Origin: ZC4RG17 sp036380875 | Lineage (GTDB): Bacteria; Actinomycetota; Acidimicrobiia; Spongiisociales; ZC4RG35 | DNA: 64,000 nt | Assembly (NCBI GenBank): GCA_036380875.1 | Contig: DASVDX010000028.1 | Span: 38,591 to 102,590 of the forward strand | Direction: 5' to 3' | Shown here: in pieces, positions 17,286 through 26,175 of the stretch | How the letters are laid out: each line of letters opens with the position of its first letter | Numbering within the stretch: the stretch's first letter is position 1 | The notes under the pieces: generated by a model | Database searches by the model: none | Told to the model about the DNA's origin: nothing | Seen by the model: the letters and a program-made list of their open reading frames with translations, nothing else | Program-made: the position numbers and the translations under genes

Positions 17286-17723
17286 ATGAAGCCGGAGCGG
17301 ATCCTGGCCATCGTGGTGGCAGCGATCGTCGTGATCGCATCGGTCGCTGCGGTCGTGGCGTCCCAGCGGGACGAACCCACCTACGACCCGGCGACGCCGG
17401 AAGGTGTGGTGCAGAGTTATCTCAGGGCGGTGATCGACGGCGACGAGGACGAGGCCCTCGCCCATCTGGATCCGGCTGCCGGCTGCGACTGGGACGATGC
17501 CGACACCTTTGGAATCGACGTGTCGCGGGCGGTACTGCTCGCAAGCGATGTCGAAGGCGACGAAGCTCGCGTCGAAGTGGAGTTGGTGTTCGAGGCGGGA
17601 GGCGGGCCCTTCGACCCCTACGAGTACAGCCAGGAGGAGACGTTCCGTCTCGTCCAGGGCGAAGCCGGATGGCTGATCACCGACGAGCCCTGGCCGTTCT
17701 TCTTCTGTGGGGACGACCGATGA
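17286..17723 (+). CDS. Single-pass membrane protein with NTF2-like extracytoplasmic domain
   Basis: The 145-residue protein starts at ATG 17286. A membrane helix or uncleaved signal at about residues 6-25 (ILAIVVAAIVVIASVAAVV) is followed by a domain beginning TPEGVVQSYLRAVIDGDEDEALAHLDP, the opening of NTF2-like/SnoaL-type domains, and ending in GWLITDEPWPFFFCGDDR. Two cysteines (GCDWDD and FFCG) could pair outside the cell. It overlaps the downstream membrane-protein gene by 4 bases (ATGA), so the two are probably functionally linked. Function unknown. Confidence 0.75.
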   Translation: MKPERILAIVVAAIVVIASVAAVVASQRDEPTYDPATPEGVVQSYLRAVIDGDEDEALAHLDPAAGCDWDDADTFGIDVSRAVLLASDVEGDEARVEVELVFEAGGGPFDPYEYSQEETFRLVQGEAGWLITDEPWPFFFCGDDR

Positions 17724-19402
17724 TCTTCTTCGGCTTTGCCGTCCTTTTCGGCGCCGTCGTGCTCGGTGTCGTCGTGGCCCTGAGTCGGAGGGGAGACGAC
17801 CGGTCCGGCGGAGGCGACGCCCACGGCGTCCGACGCTTCTTCCAATACCTGCTCCTGTACGCCTTGTTGCTGATCGTCGCCAACGGCCTCGCCGGCTTGC
17901 TCGGCTGGGCCCTCGGCGGCCCTGACTCCTTGGCACTTCGGTTCGAGACCAGCTTGGCGCGCAACCTGAGCTTCGTCCTCATCGGCCTGCCGCTGTATGC
18001 CGCGCTCGGGTGGTGGTCTCTGGGAAAGCTCCGCTCCGATCCTCGAGAGAGGCAGTCCTTCGGCTGGCTGTTCTATTCGACGGCAGCGACGACCACGGCC
18101 CTCGTCGTCGCGATGACGCACCTGCACGACGTCGTCGCCGGCCTGGCTGAGGGCGAGCGCTGGTATGGCTCCCCGCTCGTGTCCTTTGTGGTTTGGGGCG
18201 GGCTGTGGGTCGTGCACTGGCTCGTGATCCGGCGACTGGCCCACCGAATCGTCGAACTGCCGCTCCTGGTCGGGTCGGCGATCGGCCTCCTCACCGCTGC
18301 CGTCGGCCTCGCCCAGTTCCTGTCAGGCGCCATCGAGATGGTGGCGGTGCGAAACCTCCTGCTCGGCGACGGACCCGGGCTCGGCGAGGACGGCGCGACG
18401 CTGCTCGTCGGGGCGGCTGCCTGGATCCCGAACTGGTGGGCGGCGCGGACAGTCACTCGCTCGCCCCTGTGGCTCGGTTACGTGTTCGTTCTGGGCGTCG
18501 GCGGCGGACTGGCGACGGTACTGACGGCGGCCGGCGCAGTGCTGCAGAGCCTGTTGGTGTGGTGGGTCGGCGACCCCCGTACAACCGATGCCGCGAGGCA
18601 CTTCAGCGACGTTCCGGAACAGCTCTCAGCCGCGATCGTCGGTGGGATCGTGTGGTGGTACCACCGAGCACTGGTTGCCGGCCCTGCGACAGAGCGAACC
18701 GAGCCGAAACGGATCTACGAGTACCTGATGGCTGGAATCGGCCTATTGGCAGCGGCCGGCGGGTTGACAGCGCTCCTCGTCGCGTTCTTCGAGGCAGTGA
18801 CCGGTTCGCCGACGATCGTGGAGGGGACGTCCGCCATCAACACCCTTCTCCGGGCGGCGACGTTCCTCCTCATCGGGGCTCCCGTCTGGTGGTTCTTCTG
18901 GAGGCGCATCGCCAGAGAGAAACCAGAGGCCGAGATAGCCAGCCCGACGCGTCGGATCTACCTGTTCACCATCCTCGGCCTCAGCAGCGTGGCGGCGGTC
19001 GTCGCCCTCATCACGGCGGTGTTCATCCTGTTCGAGGACCTGCTGGCGGGCACGGTCGGTGCGGACACCCTCCGCAGCCTGCGAATCGCAGTGGCGAGCC
19101 TGATCACGACGGGGGTCCTCGCCGCCTACCACTGGGCTGTCTACCGAGGGGATCGACGTCTCGCCCCGACAGCACCCGAGCGACCTCGTTTCGTCCTCCT
19201 CATCGGCCCAGCCGATGACGAGATCACAAAGGCGGTTCGAGACCTGACCAAAGCCCGCGTGCAGCTCTGGAGGCGGGCCGACACCGTGCCACCTTGGTCG
19301 GTGGACGCAGTCGTCGCAGCCTTGGCCGGCGTATCCGCCGACGAAGTGGTGGTGGTGGCGGGACCCGATGGACCTCAGGTGATCGAGGTCGAGCGCGACT
19401 GA
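17720..19402 (+). CDS. Large polytopic membrane protein (DUF5671-like repeats)
   Basis: The 560-residue protein has about 13 membrane helices arranged as three or four similar modules, each with a VRRFFQYLLLYALLL / KRIYEYLMAGIGLLAAAGGL / RRIYLFTILGLSSVAAVVAL helix followed by a W-W-(F/H) rich helix. This is the DUF5671-type pattern. The C-terminal ~65 residues form a soluble domain (FVLLIGPADDEITKAV ... EVVVVAGPDGPQVIEVERD). The start overlaps the upstream NTF2-like gene. No transport signature is recognised; function is unknown. Its 3' end is 3 bases from the convergent phosphorylase gene. Confidence 0.75.
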   Translation: MIFFGFAVLFGAVVLGVVVALSRRGDDRSGGGDAHGVRRFFQYLLLYALLLIVANGLAGLLGWALGGPDSLALRFETSLARNLSFVLIGLPLYAALGWWSLGKLRSDPRERQSFGWLFYSTAATTTALVVAMTHLHDVVAGLAEGERWYGSPLVSFVVWGGLWVVHWLVIRRLAHRIVELPLLVGSAIGLLTAAVGLAQFLSGAIEMVAVRNLLLGDGPGLGEDGATLLVGAAAWIPNWWAARTVTRSPLWLGYVFVLGVGGGLATVLTAAGAVLQSLLVWWVGDPRTTDAARHFSDVPEQLSAAIVGGIVWWYHRALVAGPATERTEPKRIYEYLMAGIGLLAAAGGLTALLVAFFEAVTGSPTIVEGTSAINTLLRAATFLLIGAPVWWFFWRRIAREKPEAEIASPTRRIYLFTILGLSSVAAVVALITAVFILFEDLLAGTVGADTLRSLRIAVASLITTGVLAAYHWAVYRGDRRLAPTAPERPRFVLLIGPADDEITKAVRDLTKARVQLWRRADTVPPWSVDAVVAALAGVSADEVVVVAGPDGPQVIEVERD

Positions 19403-19405
19403 GGC

Positions 19406-20125
19406 TCAGCTCAGCGCCGTGAACGCGGCGAGTAGGGCGCGTTCGGTTGCTTCCCGCACGACATCTCTGTGGGGGTCGTAGCCCTCCATGTCGGTGTCCC
19501 CCTGGGCCAGCGGGTTCCCGTCGATGGCGAGGATCGCCCCGGCGGCGGCATCGTGGAGTGAGGCCAAGACGAACAAAGCCGCGCACTCCATCTCGACCGC
19601 GACCACGCCGGCCCGCTGCCACATCTCCAGGTCCGAGCCGAGGACGGCGTGGGGATAGAACACCGACGAGGTGAGGACGATGCCCTCGTGGACGTTGCCC
19701 GCTGCTTCGACGAGGGAAGAGCTGAGGAGCCGGTCGGCCACGGCCGGGAACCCGGGCGGCACGACCCCGTCTGTGTATCCGTCGGCTCGTACCGCGGCCG
19801 TGGCCACGACCAGGTCGCCGTCCGTGACGGAGGGCTGCATCCCTCCGGCCGTCCCGGCCCGCACAACACGTTTCACGCCACCTCGGAACAACTCCTCGAA
19901 GCAGGCTGCCGCGCCGGGTGATCCCACGCCATGGGAAATCACGCCCACCGTCGAGCCCTGGTGAGTGCCGACATAGGAGACGTACTCCCGGTTGCGGCCG
20001 AGGAGGCGCGGGGAGCCGAGCAGCCGCGAGGCACGTTCGGCACGGTCGGGATCGCCGACGACCACCATCGCCTCCGGCAGATCGGAGGAGTCCACGGCGA
20101 TGATGGGAAGGAACGTTCCTGACAT
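19406..20125 (-). CDS. Nucleoside phosphorylase (NP-I, uridine/MTA phosphorylase-like), salvage operon
   Basis: The 239-residue cytosolic NP-I enzyme has the phosphate loop VVVGDPDRAERA, SHGVGSPGAAACFEEL, VRAGTAGGMQ and the ribose-binding VAVEMECAALFVLAS (about 172-187). It cleaves a nucleoside with phosphate to base plus a pentose-1-phosphate. It is the last gene of the minus-strand operon that starts with the deaminase at 24951 and begins 1 base before the aldolase-SDR stop. In this setting its likely substrate is deaminated methylthioadenosine or 5'-deoxyadenosine (or the adenine form), giving the substrate for MtnA (inference). It is distinct from the deoD at 2873 and closer to uridine phosphorylases. 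Confidence 0.88.
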   Translation of the reverse strand: MSGTFLPIIAVDSSDLPEAMVVVGDPDRAERASRLLGSPRLLGRNREYVSYVGTHQGSTVGVISHGVGSPGAAACFEELFRGGVKRVVRAGTAGGMQPSVTDGDLVVATAAVRADGYTDGVVPPGFPAVADRLLSSSLVEAAGNVHEGIVLTSSVFYPHAVLGSDLEMWQRAGVVAVEMECAALFVLASLHDAAAGAILAIDGNPLAQGDTDMEGYDPHRDVVREATERALLAAFTALS

Positions 20126-22090
20126 CTAGATCACCCTTTCCGATCCGCCGTCGATGGGAATCTGCGCTCCGGTCGTGGCTGCAAAGCGTTCGGAGAGGAG
20201 ATCGCCGACCACCCCTGCCACCGTCGCCGAGGTGACTTCCACCGACAGAAGGTTGCGGCGCTTGTACTCGTCCACCGTCAGGCCGTATTTGCTGGCCCGC
20301 TCGGCGAGCAGTTCCGGAGTCCACAGGCCGGTGTCGAAAACCGCATCGGGATGGACGATGTTCACCCGGATCCCGTCCTCCGCCCACTCCAGCGCGGTAA
20401 CCCGGGCGAGCTGTGTGAGAGCCGCCTTCGACGCCGAGTAGGCAGCGGCTCCTTTGCCGGGGGCGAGGACGTTCCGCGAAGCGATCACCACCACCGACGG
20501 GTGGGCCGGGGAGACGGTGAGCAACGGATGCAAGCGAGCGAGCAGGTGGGCAGCTGAATCCACGTTGACCGCGTGAACGCGCCGCCACTCGTCCGGATCC
20601 AGCTCAGCGACAGGGCGGGTGCTGCCGAAGATCCCCGCGGCGAGCACCGCCATGTCGACACCTCCGAATCGCTCCACCCCGGTGGAGAGAGCCTCGGCCA
20701 CGGCGTCCGAGTCGGTGACGTCGGCGCTCACTCCCAGCCAGGCGGGGTCTTGGAATGTCCCGGTGACGTCGGCAGAGATGTCGATGCCGATCACGGCGGC
20801 ACCGCGGGATAGGAGCTCAGCGGCGCAGGCTCGCCCGATCCCCGAGGCGGCGCCGGTGACGACCGCCACTCGGCCCGCCATCGGGGGTGGGCTCCCGGCC
20901 CGGCGTAGCTTCGCCTGCTCGAGGTCCCAGTACTCGACGTCGAACAGCTCCCCTTCGCCCAACGCCACATACCCGCCGAAATGGTCCTCGGCCCTTTCGA
21001 GCACCGGGATCGTGTGGTGGTAGATGTCGGCGGCTATGTCGGCGTCGGCGGGACGGCGACCGACGGTGAGCATCCCCAGCCGAGGATCGAGCACTACTCG
21101 AGGGGCGGGATCGAGCATCGTGAGCGCGAAGTCGGAGCGGCTCTTGTTGCGCTCGAAGTAGGCCTGGTACTCGGACACGAATGAATCCACGTCGGTGCCG
21201 ACCAATGGGGTGCGCTTGGTGCGAATGATGTGGTCGGGCGTCAGCGGTCCGCGGTTGGCGAGGGATTCCAGATCGGGTCGGGCGACGAACCGGGCCACCG
21301 CAGGATCGCGGTGACGGCTGACGATCATCGGCGCACCGGCAGCGTCGGAGATCTGGCGCCGCAGCTGGGCCAACTCCACGGGATCGACGTCCTCCAGCTC
21401 CGCGTCGGCGGAGGCCGCCAGCGGGGCGTGGCGGTCGAGATACTCCTCGGCCCGGGTTATCAGATCGACGTGGCGGGCGTAGGCCTCCCTGGTCGTGTCC
21501 CCGAAGGTGAAGAGCCCGTGGTTCATCAACACCATGCCGGACGTGTCGGAGCGACCCTGCTCGGGCCACATCTGGGCCACGACCCGGGCGAGGTCGAAGC
21601 CTGGCATGACGTACGGCACGATCACCACGTCGTCGCCCAGTGCTTCCCTTACCCGGGCTTCGCCATCGGCCAGGTTCGTGAGCGTCACGATGACATCGGC
21701 GTGGCTGTGGAGTACGGCCCGATGGGGGAGAATCGCGTGGAGCAGCGATTCCACCGACGGCTGCGGAGCCGACGGATCGAGTCGAGCGGCCGACAACGAT
21801 GCCATCATGTCGGGGTCTGAGAGGGCCTCCAGCTCCAGCAAGCGCCGCAGCCGGGCGAGTGGCAGAGGGGCGAACCCGGCGGCTTCGATCGTGCCGAGGT
21901 CCCAGCCGCTCCCCTTCACGTACAAGGCCTCGACTTCATCGCCTGTCACGTCGACCCACGGGGCCTTCACCGATGTGTTCCCGCCCCCGTGGAGAACGAG
22001 GAAGGGGTCACTGCCGATCAGCCGCGACCCGTAGACGCACTCGTCCAGCGGGTCGTCGAAAGTCAGCGAAGGATCCCATCTGTCCTGCAT
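20126..22090 (-). CDS. Class II aldolase / short-chain dehydrogenase fusion
   Basis: The 654-residue fusion has an N-terminal class II aldolase/adducin domain (about 1-400) and a C-terminal SDR domain (about 415-654). The aldolase has GGGNTSVKA, the zinc ligands of VLHSHADVIV and the third histidine in LMNHGLFTFGDT. The SDR has VTGAASGIGRACA and catalytic YSASKAAL. The layout is that of RhaEW-type rhamnulose-1-phosphate aldolase/lactaldehyde dehydrogenases. Here, with MtnA, phosphorylase and deaminase genes in the same regulon, the aldolase more likely splits a 5-deoxy- or 5-methylthio-ribulose-1-phosphate to DHAP and an aldehyde, which the fused SDR oxidises or reduces (inference). Met at 22090 is chosen over longer frames that run into the next gene. 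Confidence 0.88.
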   Translation of the reverse strand: MQDRWDPSLTFDDPLDECVYGSRLIGSDPFLVLHGGGNTSVKAPWVDVTGDEVEALYVKGSGWDLGTIEAAGFAPLPLARLRRLLELEALSDPDMMASLSAARLDPSAPQPSVESLLHAILPHRAVLHSHADVIVTLTNLADGEARVREALGDDVVIVPYVMPGFDLARVVAQMWPEQGRSDTSGMVLMNHGLFTFGDTTREAYARHVDLITRAEEYLDRHAPLAASADAELEDVDPVELAQLRRQISDAAGAPMIVSRHRDPAVARFVARPDLESLANRGPLTPDHIIRTKRTPLVGTDVDSFVSEYQAYFERNKSRSDFALTMLDPAPRVVLDPRLGMLTVGRRPADADIAADIYHHTIPVLERAEDHFGGYVALGEGELFDVEYWDLEQAKLRRAGSPPPMAGRVAVVTGAASGIGRACAAELLSRGAAVIGIDISADVTGTFQDPAWLGVSADVTDSDAVAEALSTGVERFGGVDMAVLAAGIFGSTRPVAELDPDEWRRVHAVNVDSAAHLLARLHPLLTVSPAHPSVVVIASRNVLAPGKGAAAYSASKAALTQLARVTALEWAEDGIRVNIVHPDAVFDTGLWTPELLAERASKYGLTVDEYKRRNLLSVEVTSATVAGVVGDLLSERFAATTGAQIPIDGGSERVI

Positions 22091-22103
22091 GCAACTCCTC
22101 TCG

Positions 22104-22865
22104 TCAATACGGGGTGTCGCCGGCGTCGACGTTGATGGCCTGGCCGCGGATGATCGTGGCGTCGTCGGAGAGCAGAAAGGCGATGACCGCCGCCACCTCC
22201 TCTGGCCGCACTCGGCGCCCGAGTTGTGCAGGCCCCATGCCCGAGAGCAGCTCGTCCGCGTCGACACCGAGGCGCGGCGACAGCCACTCGGCCACGCCGG
22301 TCAGCATCGGGGTGTCGACGCCGCCCGGGCACACGGCATTGACATTGATCCCCTCTTTTGCCCATTCCATGGCGAGTGAACGGGTCATCGAGATGACCGC
22401 CGCCTTCGAGGCGTTGTAGGCGGCCATGTTGGCGTAACCGACCTTGCCGCAGTTGGAGGCGACGTTGACGATGGCGCCTCCCCCCGACTTCCGGAGGTGC
22501 TCCCCGACCGCCCGGCAAGTGATGAACGTGCCGGTGACGTTCACCTCCAATTCCCGCTCCCATTGCTCCGGACTGAGATCCCAGGCGGTGTCGAGGTGGA
22601 CGATGCCGGCGTTGCTCACCGCTCCGTCGAGCCTTCCGAAGTGGGCGACGGTGTGTTCGACCGCTGATGTCACCGACTCTGCGTCGGTGACATCGCATTG
22701 CAGGCCGATGGCGTTGCTGCCGATCTCGGAGGCAGCGCGCTGGGCCGCCTCACCATTCAGATCGGCCAGAGCCACCGAGGCGCCCCTGTCGACGAGGACG
22801 TGCCCCGTTGCCGCTCCGATCCCGCCTCCGCCACCGGTGACGAGGTACACCCGGTCGTCGAGCAT
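22104..22865 (-). CDS. SDR family oxidoreductase (salvage operon, gene 3)
   Basis: The 253-residue classical short-chain dehydrogenase has TGGGGGIGAATG at the N-terminus, NAG in AVSNAGIVHLD, and the catalytic tyrosine and lysine in YNASKAAVISM. The NVNAVCPGGVDTPM segment and C-terminal GQAINVDAGDTPY are typical. The acidic residue at the end of the second strand (LADLNGE) favours NAD(H). ATG 22865 overlaps the upstream SDR stop by one base (TGATG); an ATG two codons earlier (22871) is possible. It lies 13 bases before the aldolase-SDR. Likely substrates are aldehydes or sugars from the same pathway. Confidence 0.87.
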   Translation of the reverse strand: MLDDRVYLVTGGGGGIGAATGHVLVDRGASVALADLNGEAAQRAASEIGSNAIGLQCDVTDAESVTSAVEHTVAHFGRLDGAVSNAGIVHLDTAWDLSPEQWERELEVNVTGTFITCRAVGEHLRKSGGGAIVNVASNCGKVGYANMAAYNASKAAVISMTRSLAMEWAKEGINVNAVCPGGVDTPMLTGVAEWLSPRLGVDADELLSGMGPAQLGRRVRPEEVAAVIAFLLSDDATIIRGQAINVDAGDTPY

Positions 22866-23608
22866 CACCATGTCGGATGCGTGGAGACGCCGCCGTCCAC
22901 CACCAGGTCGATGCCGGTGATCCACCGGGCGAGGTCGGATGCGAGAAAGACGCAGGCGTCGCCGACGTCTTCGGGCGTGCCGAGCCGTTGGAGCGGAGCG
23001 GCGGCCTTCCAACGTGCCACACCTTCCGGCCATGCTGCATCGAGGCCGGGGCGGTCGATCAGGCCCGGGGAGACGGTGTTGACGCGGATCCCACGTCGGC
23101 CCCACTCGAGGGCGGCGGCGCGGGCATGCATGATCAGTGCTGCCTTCGACACGGCATAGTGGCCGTGGGCGGGGGCGGGCTTTCGGCCTTCGATCGAGGC
23201 GATGTGCGTGATCCACCCGCCTCCCGTCATGTGTGCGGCGGCGGCCTGGCTGAGTCGATGGGCGGCAGTGACGTTCGTTTCGAGCATTGTCCGCCATGAC
23301 TCTTCGTCGAGATCTGCCAGTTCGGCTAGGGGTTGGATGCCGGCGTTGTTGACCAACCCCGTGATCTTCCCCGCCTTCTCCACGACCTGTGTCACGAGGT
23401 GGGCATCGGGATCGGTGATGTCGCCGGCGACGACGAACGAGCCGGGCAATTCCTCCGCCAGTGCCTCGGCCTCGTCGGGCCGGGTCCGGTGGTGGATGGC
23501 GACCGTGGCCCCGGCGGCGTGGAAGCGGCGGGCGATACCCTGTCCTATCCCACCGGTGGCGCCCGTGACGAGCACCACCTGCCCGGTGAGGTCGATCGTG
23601 ATGCTCAT
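22865..23608 (-). CDS. SDR family oxidoreductase (salvage operon, gene 2)
   Basis: The 247-residue classical SDR has TGATGGIGQGIARRF, LVNNAGIQPL, ASIEGRKPAP, catalytic YAVSKAALI and WITGIDLVVDGGVSTHP. The second-strand end AIHHRTRP is basic, so NADP(H) is plausible. ATG 23608 overlaps the end of the deaminase gene by 4 bases, and its stop overlaps the next SDR by one. The two free SDRs are not close copies of each other or of the fused SDR domain; three dehydrogenase active sites in one operon suggest successive steps on the carbon fragments, or different aldehydes (inference). Confidence 0.87.
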   Translation of the reverse strand: MSITIDLTGQVVLVTGATGGIGQGIARRFHAAGATVAIHHRTRPDEAEALAEELPGSFVVAGDITDPDAHLVTQVVEKAGKITGLVNNAGIQPLAELADLDEESWRTMLETNVTAAHRLSQAAAAHMTGGGWITHIASIEGRKPAPAHGHYAVSKAALIMHARAAALEWGRRGIRVNTVSPGLIDRPGLDAAWPEGVARWKAAAPLQRLGTPEDVGDACVFLASDLARWITGIDLVVDGGVSTHPTW

Positions 23609-24951
23609 GCCTCGGCCGCCAGTCGGGCAGCCCTCGTCGCCACCTCCCGACGGGCCGCTTCGAGGTCGACCGTCGTCGGCTGCCCGTCGGTGACGACCTG
23701 GCGGCCTTCCACCCACACCGATCGGACCAGTGCGGGCGTCCCGGAGTAGACGACGTGGGTGATGAGATCGGCCGGCTCGAGAACGGGCCCGAGCGGAGAG
23801 ATGTCGATGTTGATCATGTCGGCGCGCGCTCCCGGGGTGAGACGGCCCAGGTCCGGCCTCCCCAACACGTCGCCCGCCTCCCGGGTCGCCATGGTGAGCA
23901 CGTCGGCGGGCGTCATCGCCCCGGCATCACCGCTGCGCAGCCTGGCGTAGCGCAGGGCGGCTCGCATCTCCTCGAACAGGTCGAGGCGATCGTGCGACGA
24001 CGGGCCGTCGGTGGCGACACCCACGGGGATCCCGGCGGCGCGCATGTCAGTGACCGGAGCTATCCCCGAAGCGTGTTTGCCGTTCGACATCGGGCAATGG
24101 GCCACACCCACCTCGTGGCGGGCGAACACGGCGATGTCTTCGTCTGTGAGCCACACGCAATGGGCTGCGACCACCCGGCATTCGAGCATCCCCAACCACT
24201 CGAGGTAGGCGGGCACGGTCATGCCGTACTTCTCGGCTATCCCGTCGCCCTCCCTCGGTCCCTCGGCTACATGGATCTGGATGTGGAGGGATCTCCGACG
24301 TCCCAGTTCTGTGACCGCCCGCAGGGCTTCCTCGGGGAGGGAGTAGGCGGCGTGAGGGCCGAGCCCGATCGAGATGAGGTCGTGGTTCGCGTACCGGTCG
24401 GCGAGCGTCTCCATGTCCTCGATCTGCTTCTCCCATGGCCCGAACCGGGAGAGGTCGGCGCCGATGAGGACCGGTGCGGTGACTATCCCTCTCAACCCGG
24501 CGGCGGCCGCAGCCTCTGCCGCTTGCTGGGCGAAGAAGTAGTGCTCATGGGAGGTCGTGATGCCATTGCGGAGCAATTCGGCCGCACCCAGGGTCATGCC
24601 CCACCACACGTCTTCGGGAGTCAGGCGCCCCTCCCGCGGCCACATAACCTCGGTGAGCCATCGGTCGACGGGCAGCCCTTCGCCCGCGCCTCGCAAAAGG
24701 ACCATCGGGCTGTGGGCATGGGTGTTCACGAAACCCGGCATCAGCAGGCCCGAAATGCGCTCAACAGGGCCGTCGTACGCCGGAGCTTCGACTTCGGCGC
24801 CCGCCCAGACGACCCGACCCTCATCGATGTCGACGACTCCCGGGGAGACCACCTCGGGGTCGCCGGCCATGGTGATCAGATGCTCGACTACGAAGCGGAT
24901 CAGGGCCGGGCCTCCGTTGCAAGAGCCATGGAGCGGGATGCTACTCTCCAC
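23605..24951 (-). CDS. Amidohydrolase, MTA/SAH deaminase-like (MtaD family)
   Basis: The metal-dependent deaminase (about 432-448 residues) is the first gene of the minus-strand operon. The metal site is intact: GFVNTHAHSPMVLLRG, the HIQIHVAEG histidine, VVAAHCVWL and VATDGPSSHD. The W-L-T-E-V-M-W-P and LTPEDVWWG segments match MtaD/SAH deaminase enzymes, which convert 5'-methylthioadenosine, S-adenosylhomocysteine or 5'-deoxyadenosine to the inosine form plus ammonia. GTG 24951 lies next to the operator; the best ribosome binding site (GGAGG at 24912-24916) instead serves an in-frame CTG at 24903 (IRFVVEHLIT), as in homologues that begin just before LI. I regard CTG, or the later Met at 24870, as likelier real starts. 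Confidence 0.87.
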   Translation of the reverse strand: MESSIPLHGSCNGGPALIRFVVEHLITMAGDPEVVSPGVVDIDEGRVVWAGAEVEAPAYDGPVERISGLLMPGFVNTHAHSPMVLLRGAGEGLPVDRWLTEVMWPREGRLTPEDVWWGMTLGAAELLRNGITTSHEHYFFAQQAAEAAAAAGLRGIVTAPVLIGADLSRFGPWEKQIEDMETLADRYANHDLISIGLGPHAAYSLPEEALRAVTELGRRRSLHIQIHVAEGPREGDGIAEKYGMTVPAYLEWLGMLECRVVAAHCVWLTDEDIAVFARHEVGVAHCPMSNGKHASGIAPVTDMRAAGIPVGVATDGPSSHDRLDLFEEMRAALRYARLRSGDAGAMTPADVLTMATREAGDVLGRPDLGRLTPGARADMINIDISPLGPVLEPADLITHVVYSGTPALVRSVWVEGRQVVTDGQPTTVDLEAARREVATRAARLAAEA

Positions 24952-24954
24952 GGC

Positions 24955-24971
24955 CAGTTGTCAGACAACTG
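24955..24971. promoter_or_regulatory. GntR-type operator in the deaminase/BMP divergent promoter
   Basis: CAGTTGTCAGACAACTG is a perfect 17-bp palindrome centred on 24963. Its core TTGTC-A-GACAA recurs before mtnA (30758-30768) and, with one mismatch, at the GntR/cupin junction (31582-31592). It sits between the divergent deaminase operon and BMP importer operon, so one site can control both. The spacing and symmetry are typical of GntR/HutC dimers. Confidence 0.8.
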
Positions 24972-25028
24972 AAACCGGGCCCGGCGAGTTGCGCTCCACG
25001 CCGCGACCCACGACACCACGGAGGCGAC

Positions 25029-26168
25029 ATGAGAGGCAAGAGATGGTGGGCGTTGCTGGCAGCACTCTTGTTGCTGCTGGCGGCGTGTGGCGGGGGCAGC
25101 ACCGAGGAAACGAGTGCTCCCGAGACGACGCAAGCCCCTTCGGACACCACGGGGGACACCTCCACCGACACCACTGAGGCGCCGGCTGACACGACGGGCG
25201 ACACCCAGGCCGAAGACGGCGAAGGCCCGCACTTCATCTACATCACTCCCAACCCGATCGGCGAGAACGAGTTCCTCCAGATGGGCGAAACGGGCACGCA
25301 GGCGGCGGCCGAGAGTCTGGGCGGCACCGCCGAGACCTTCGAGTCGACCGACCCCTCCACCAGCCGGGCCAACATCGAGGCGGCGGTGGAGGCGGCGCCG
25401 GACATCATCGTCCTCACGACCTTCCAGTTGACGGACATGGCTGTCGAGTTCGCTTCCGCCAACCCCGACCAGGCCTTCATCCTGATCGACGACTGCCCTC
25501 AGGAGGGCCAGCCCGAGAACCTCTACTGCGTGGGGTTCCGCGAACACGAGGGCGCCTACCTGCTCGGCATCATGGCGGGCAGCCTCACCGAGACGAACAA
25601 GATCGGATCGGTGGTGGCCCTCGACATCCCCTTCTTCCATCGCTGGTCCGACAGCTTCTATCTGGGTGCCCAGTCGGTGAATCCCGACCTCGAGGGCGAC
25701 ACCCAGGTCTTCATCGGCGGTGACAACCCATTCGCCGATCCGGCGCGGGCGAAGGAGCAGGCCCTGTCGCTCGCCGCCCAGGATCTCGACCAGATCTTCT
25801 CCGTGGGGGCGGCGTCAGACACTGGTGTTTTCGAGGCCGCTCAGGAGCAGGGCTTCATGACCTACGGCACGGATGTCAACAAGTGCCCGGTGGCGCCCGA
25901 TGTCGTCGTCGACAACAACCTCAAGTTGGTCGACAACGCCGTGCGGACTGCCATCGACCTCGTCATGTCCGGCGAGGCCACGCCGTTCACGTCGGTGGGT
26001 CTGGCCGAGGGCGGCGTCGGCGTCATGGCGCTCGACGAGGAGCGGCTCCCCGACTCGCAGTGCCTGATCGCCGACCATCCGGACATCGTCGAACAGGTCC
26101 GGGAAGCGGCCGAGGGGATCATCTCGGGTGAGATCGAGGTCCCCGACCCGCTGATGGCCGCCGGCTGA
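25029..26168 (+). CDS. BMP/PnrA-type nucleoside-binding lipoprotein
   Basis: The 379-residue lipoprotein precursor has a signal ending in the lipobox LLAAC (lipidated C20), then a low-complexity Thr/Asp/Glu linker (about 24-65, ETSAPETTQAPSDTTGDTSTD...) and a BMP family substrate-binding fold (IYITPNPIGENEFLQMG ... PDIIVLTTFQL ... GVMALDEERLP). BMP/PnrA proteins deliver nucleosides to an ABC importer. GGAGG precedes the ATG at 25029. It is divergent from the deaminase across the shared operator and is followed by the ATPase and two permeases. The ligand is probably a purine nucleoside or MTA-like compound (inference). Confidence 0.9.
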   Translation: MRGKRWWALLAALLLLLAACGGGSTEETSAPETTQAPSDTTGDTSTDTTEAPADTTGDTQAEDGEGPHFIYITPNPIGENEFLQMGETGTQAAAESLGGTAETFESTDPSTSRANIEAAVEAAPDIIVLTTFQLTDMAVEFASANPDQAFILIDDCPQEGQPENLYCVGFREHEGAYLLGIMAGSLTETNKIGSVVALDIPFFHRWSDSFYLGAQSVNPDLEGDTQVFIGGDNPFADPARAKEQALSLAAQDLDQIFSVGAASDTGVFEAAQEQGFMTYGTDVNKCPVAPDVVVDNNLKLVDNAVRTAIDLVMSGEATPFTSVGLAEGGVGVMALDEERLPDSQCLIADHPDIVEQVREAAEGIISGEIEVPDPLMAAG

Positions 26169-26175
26169 CATCGAA

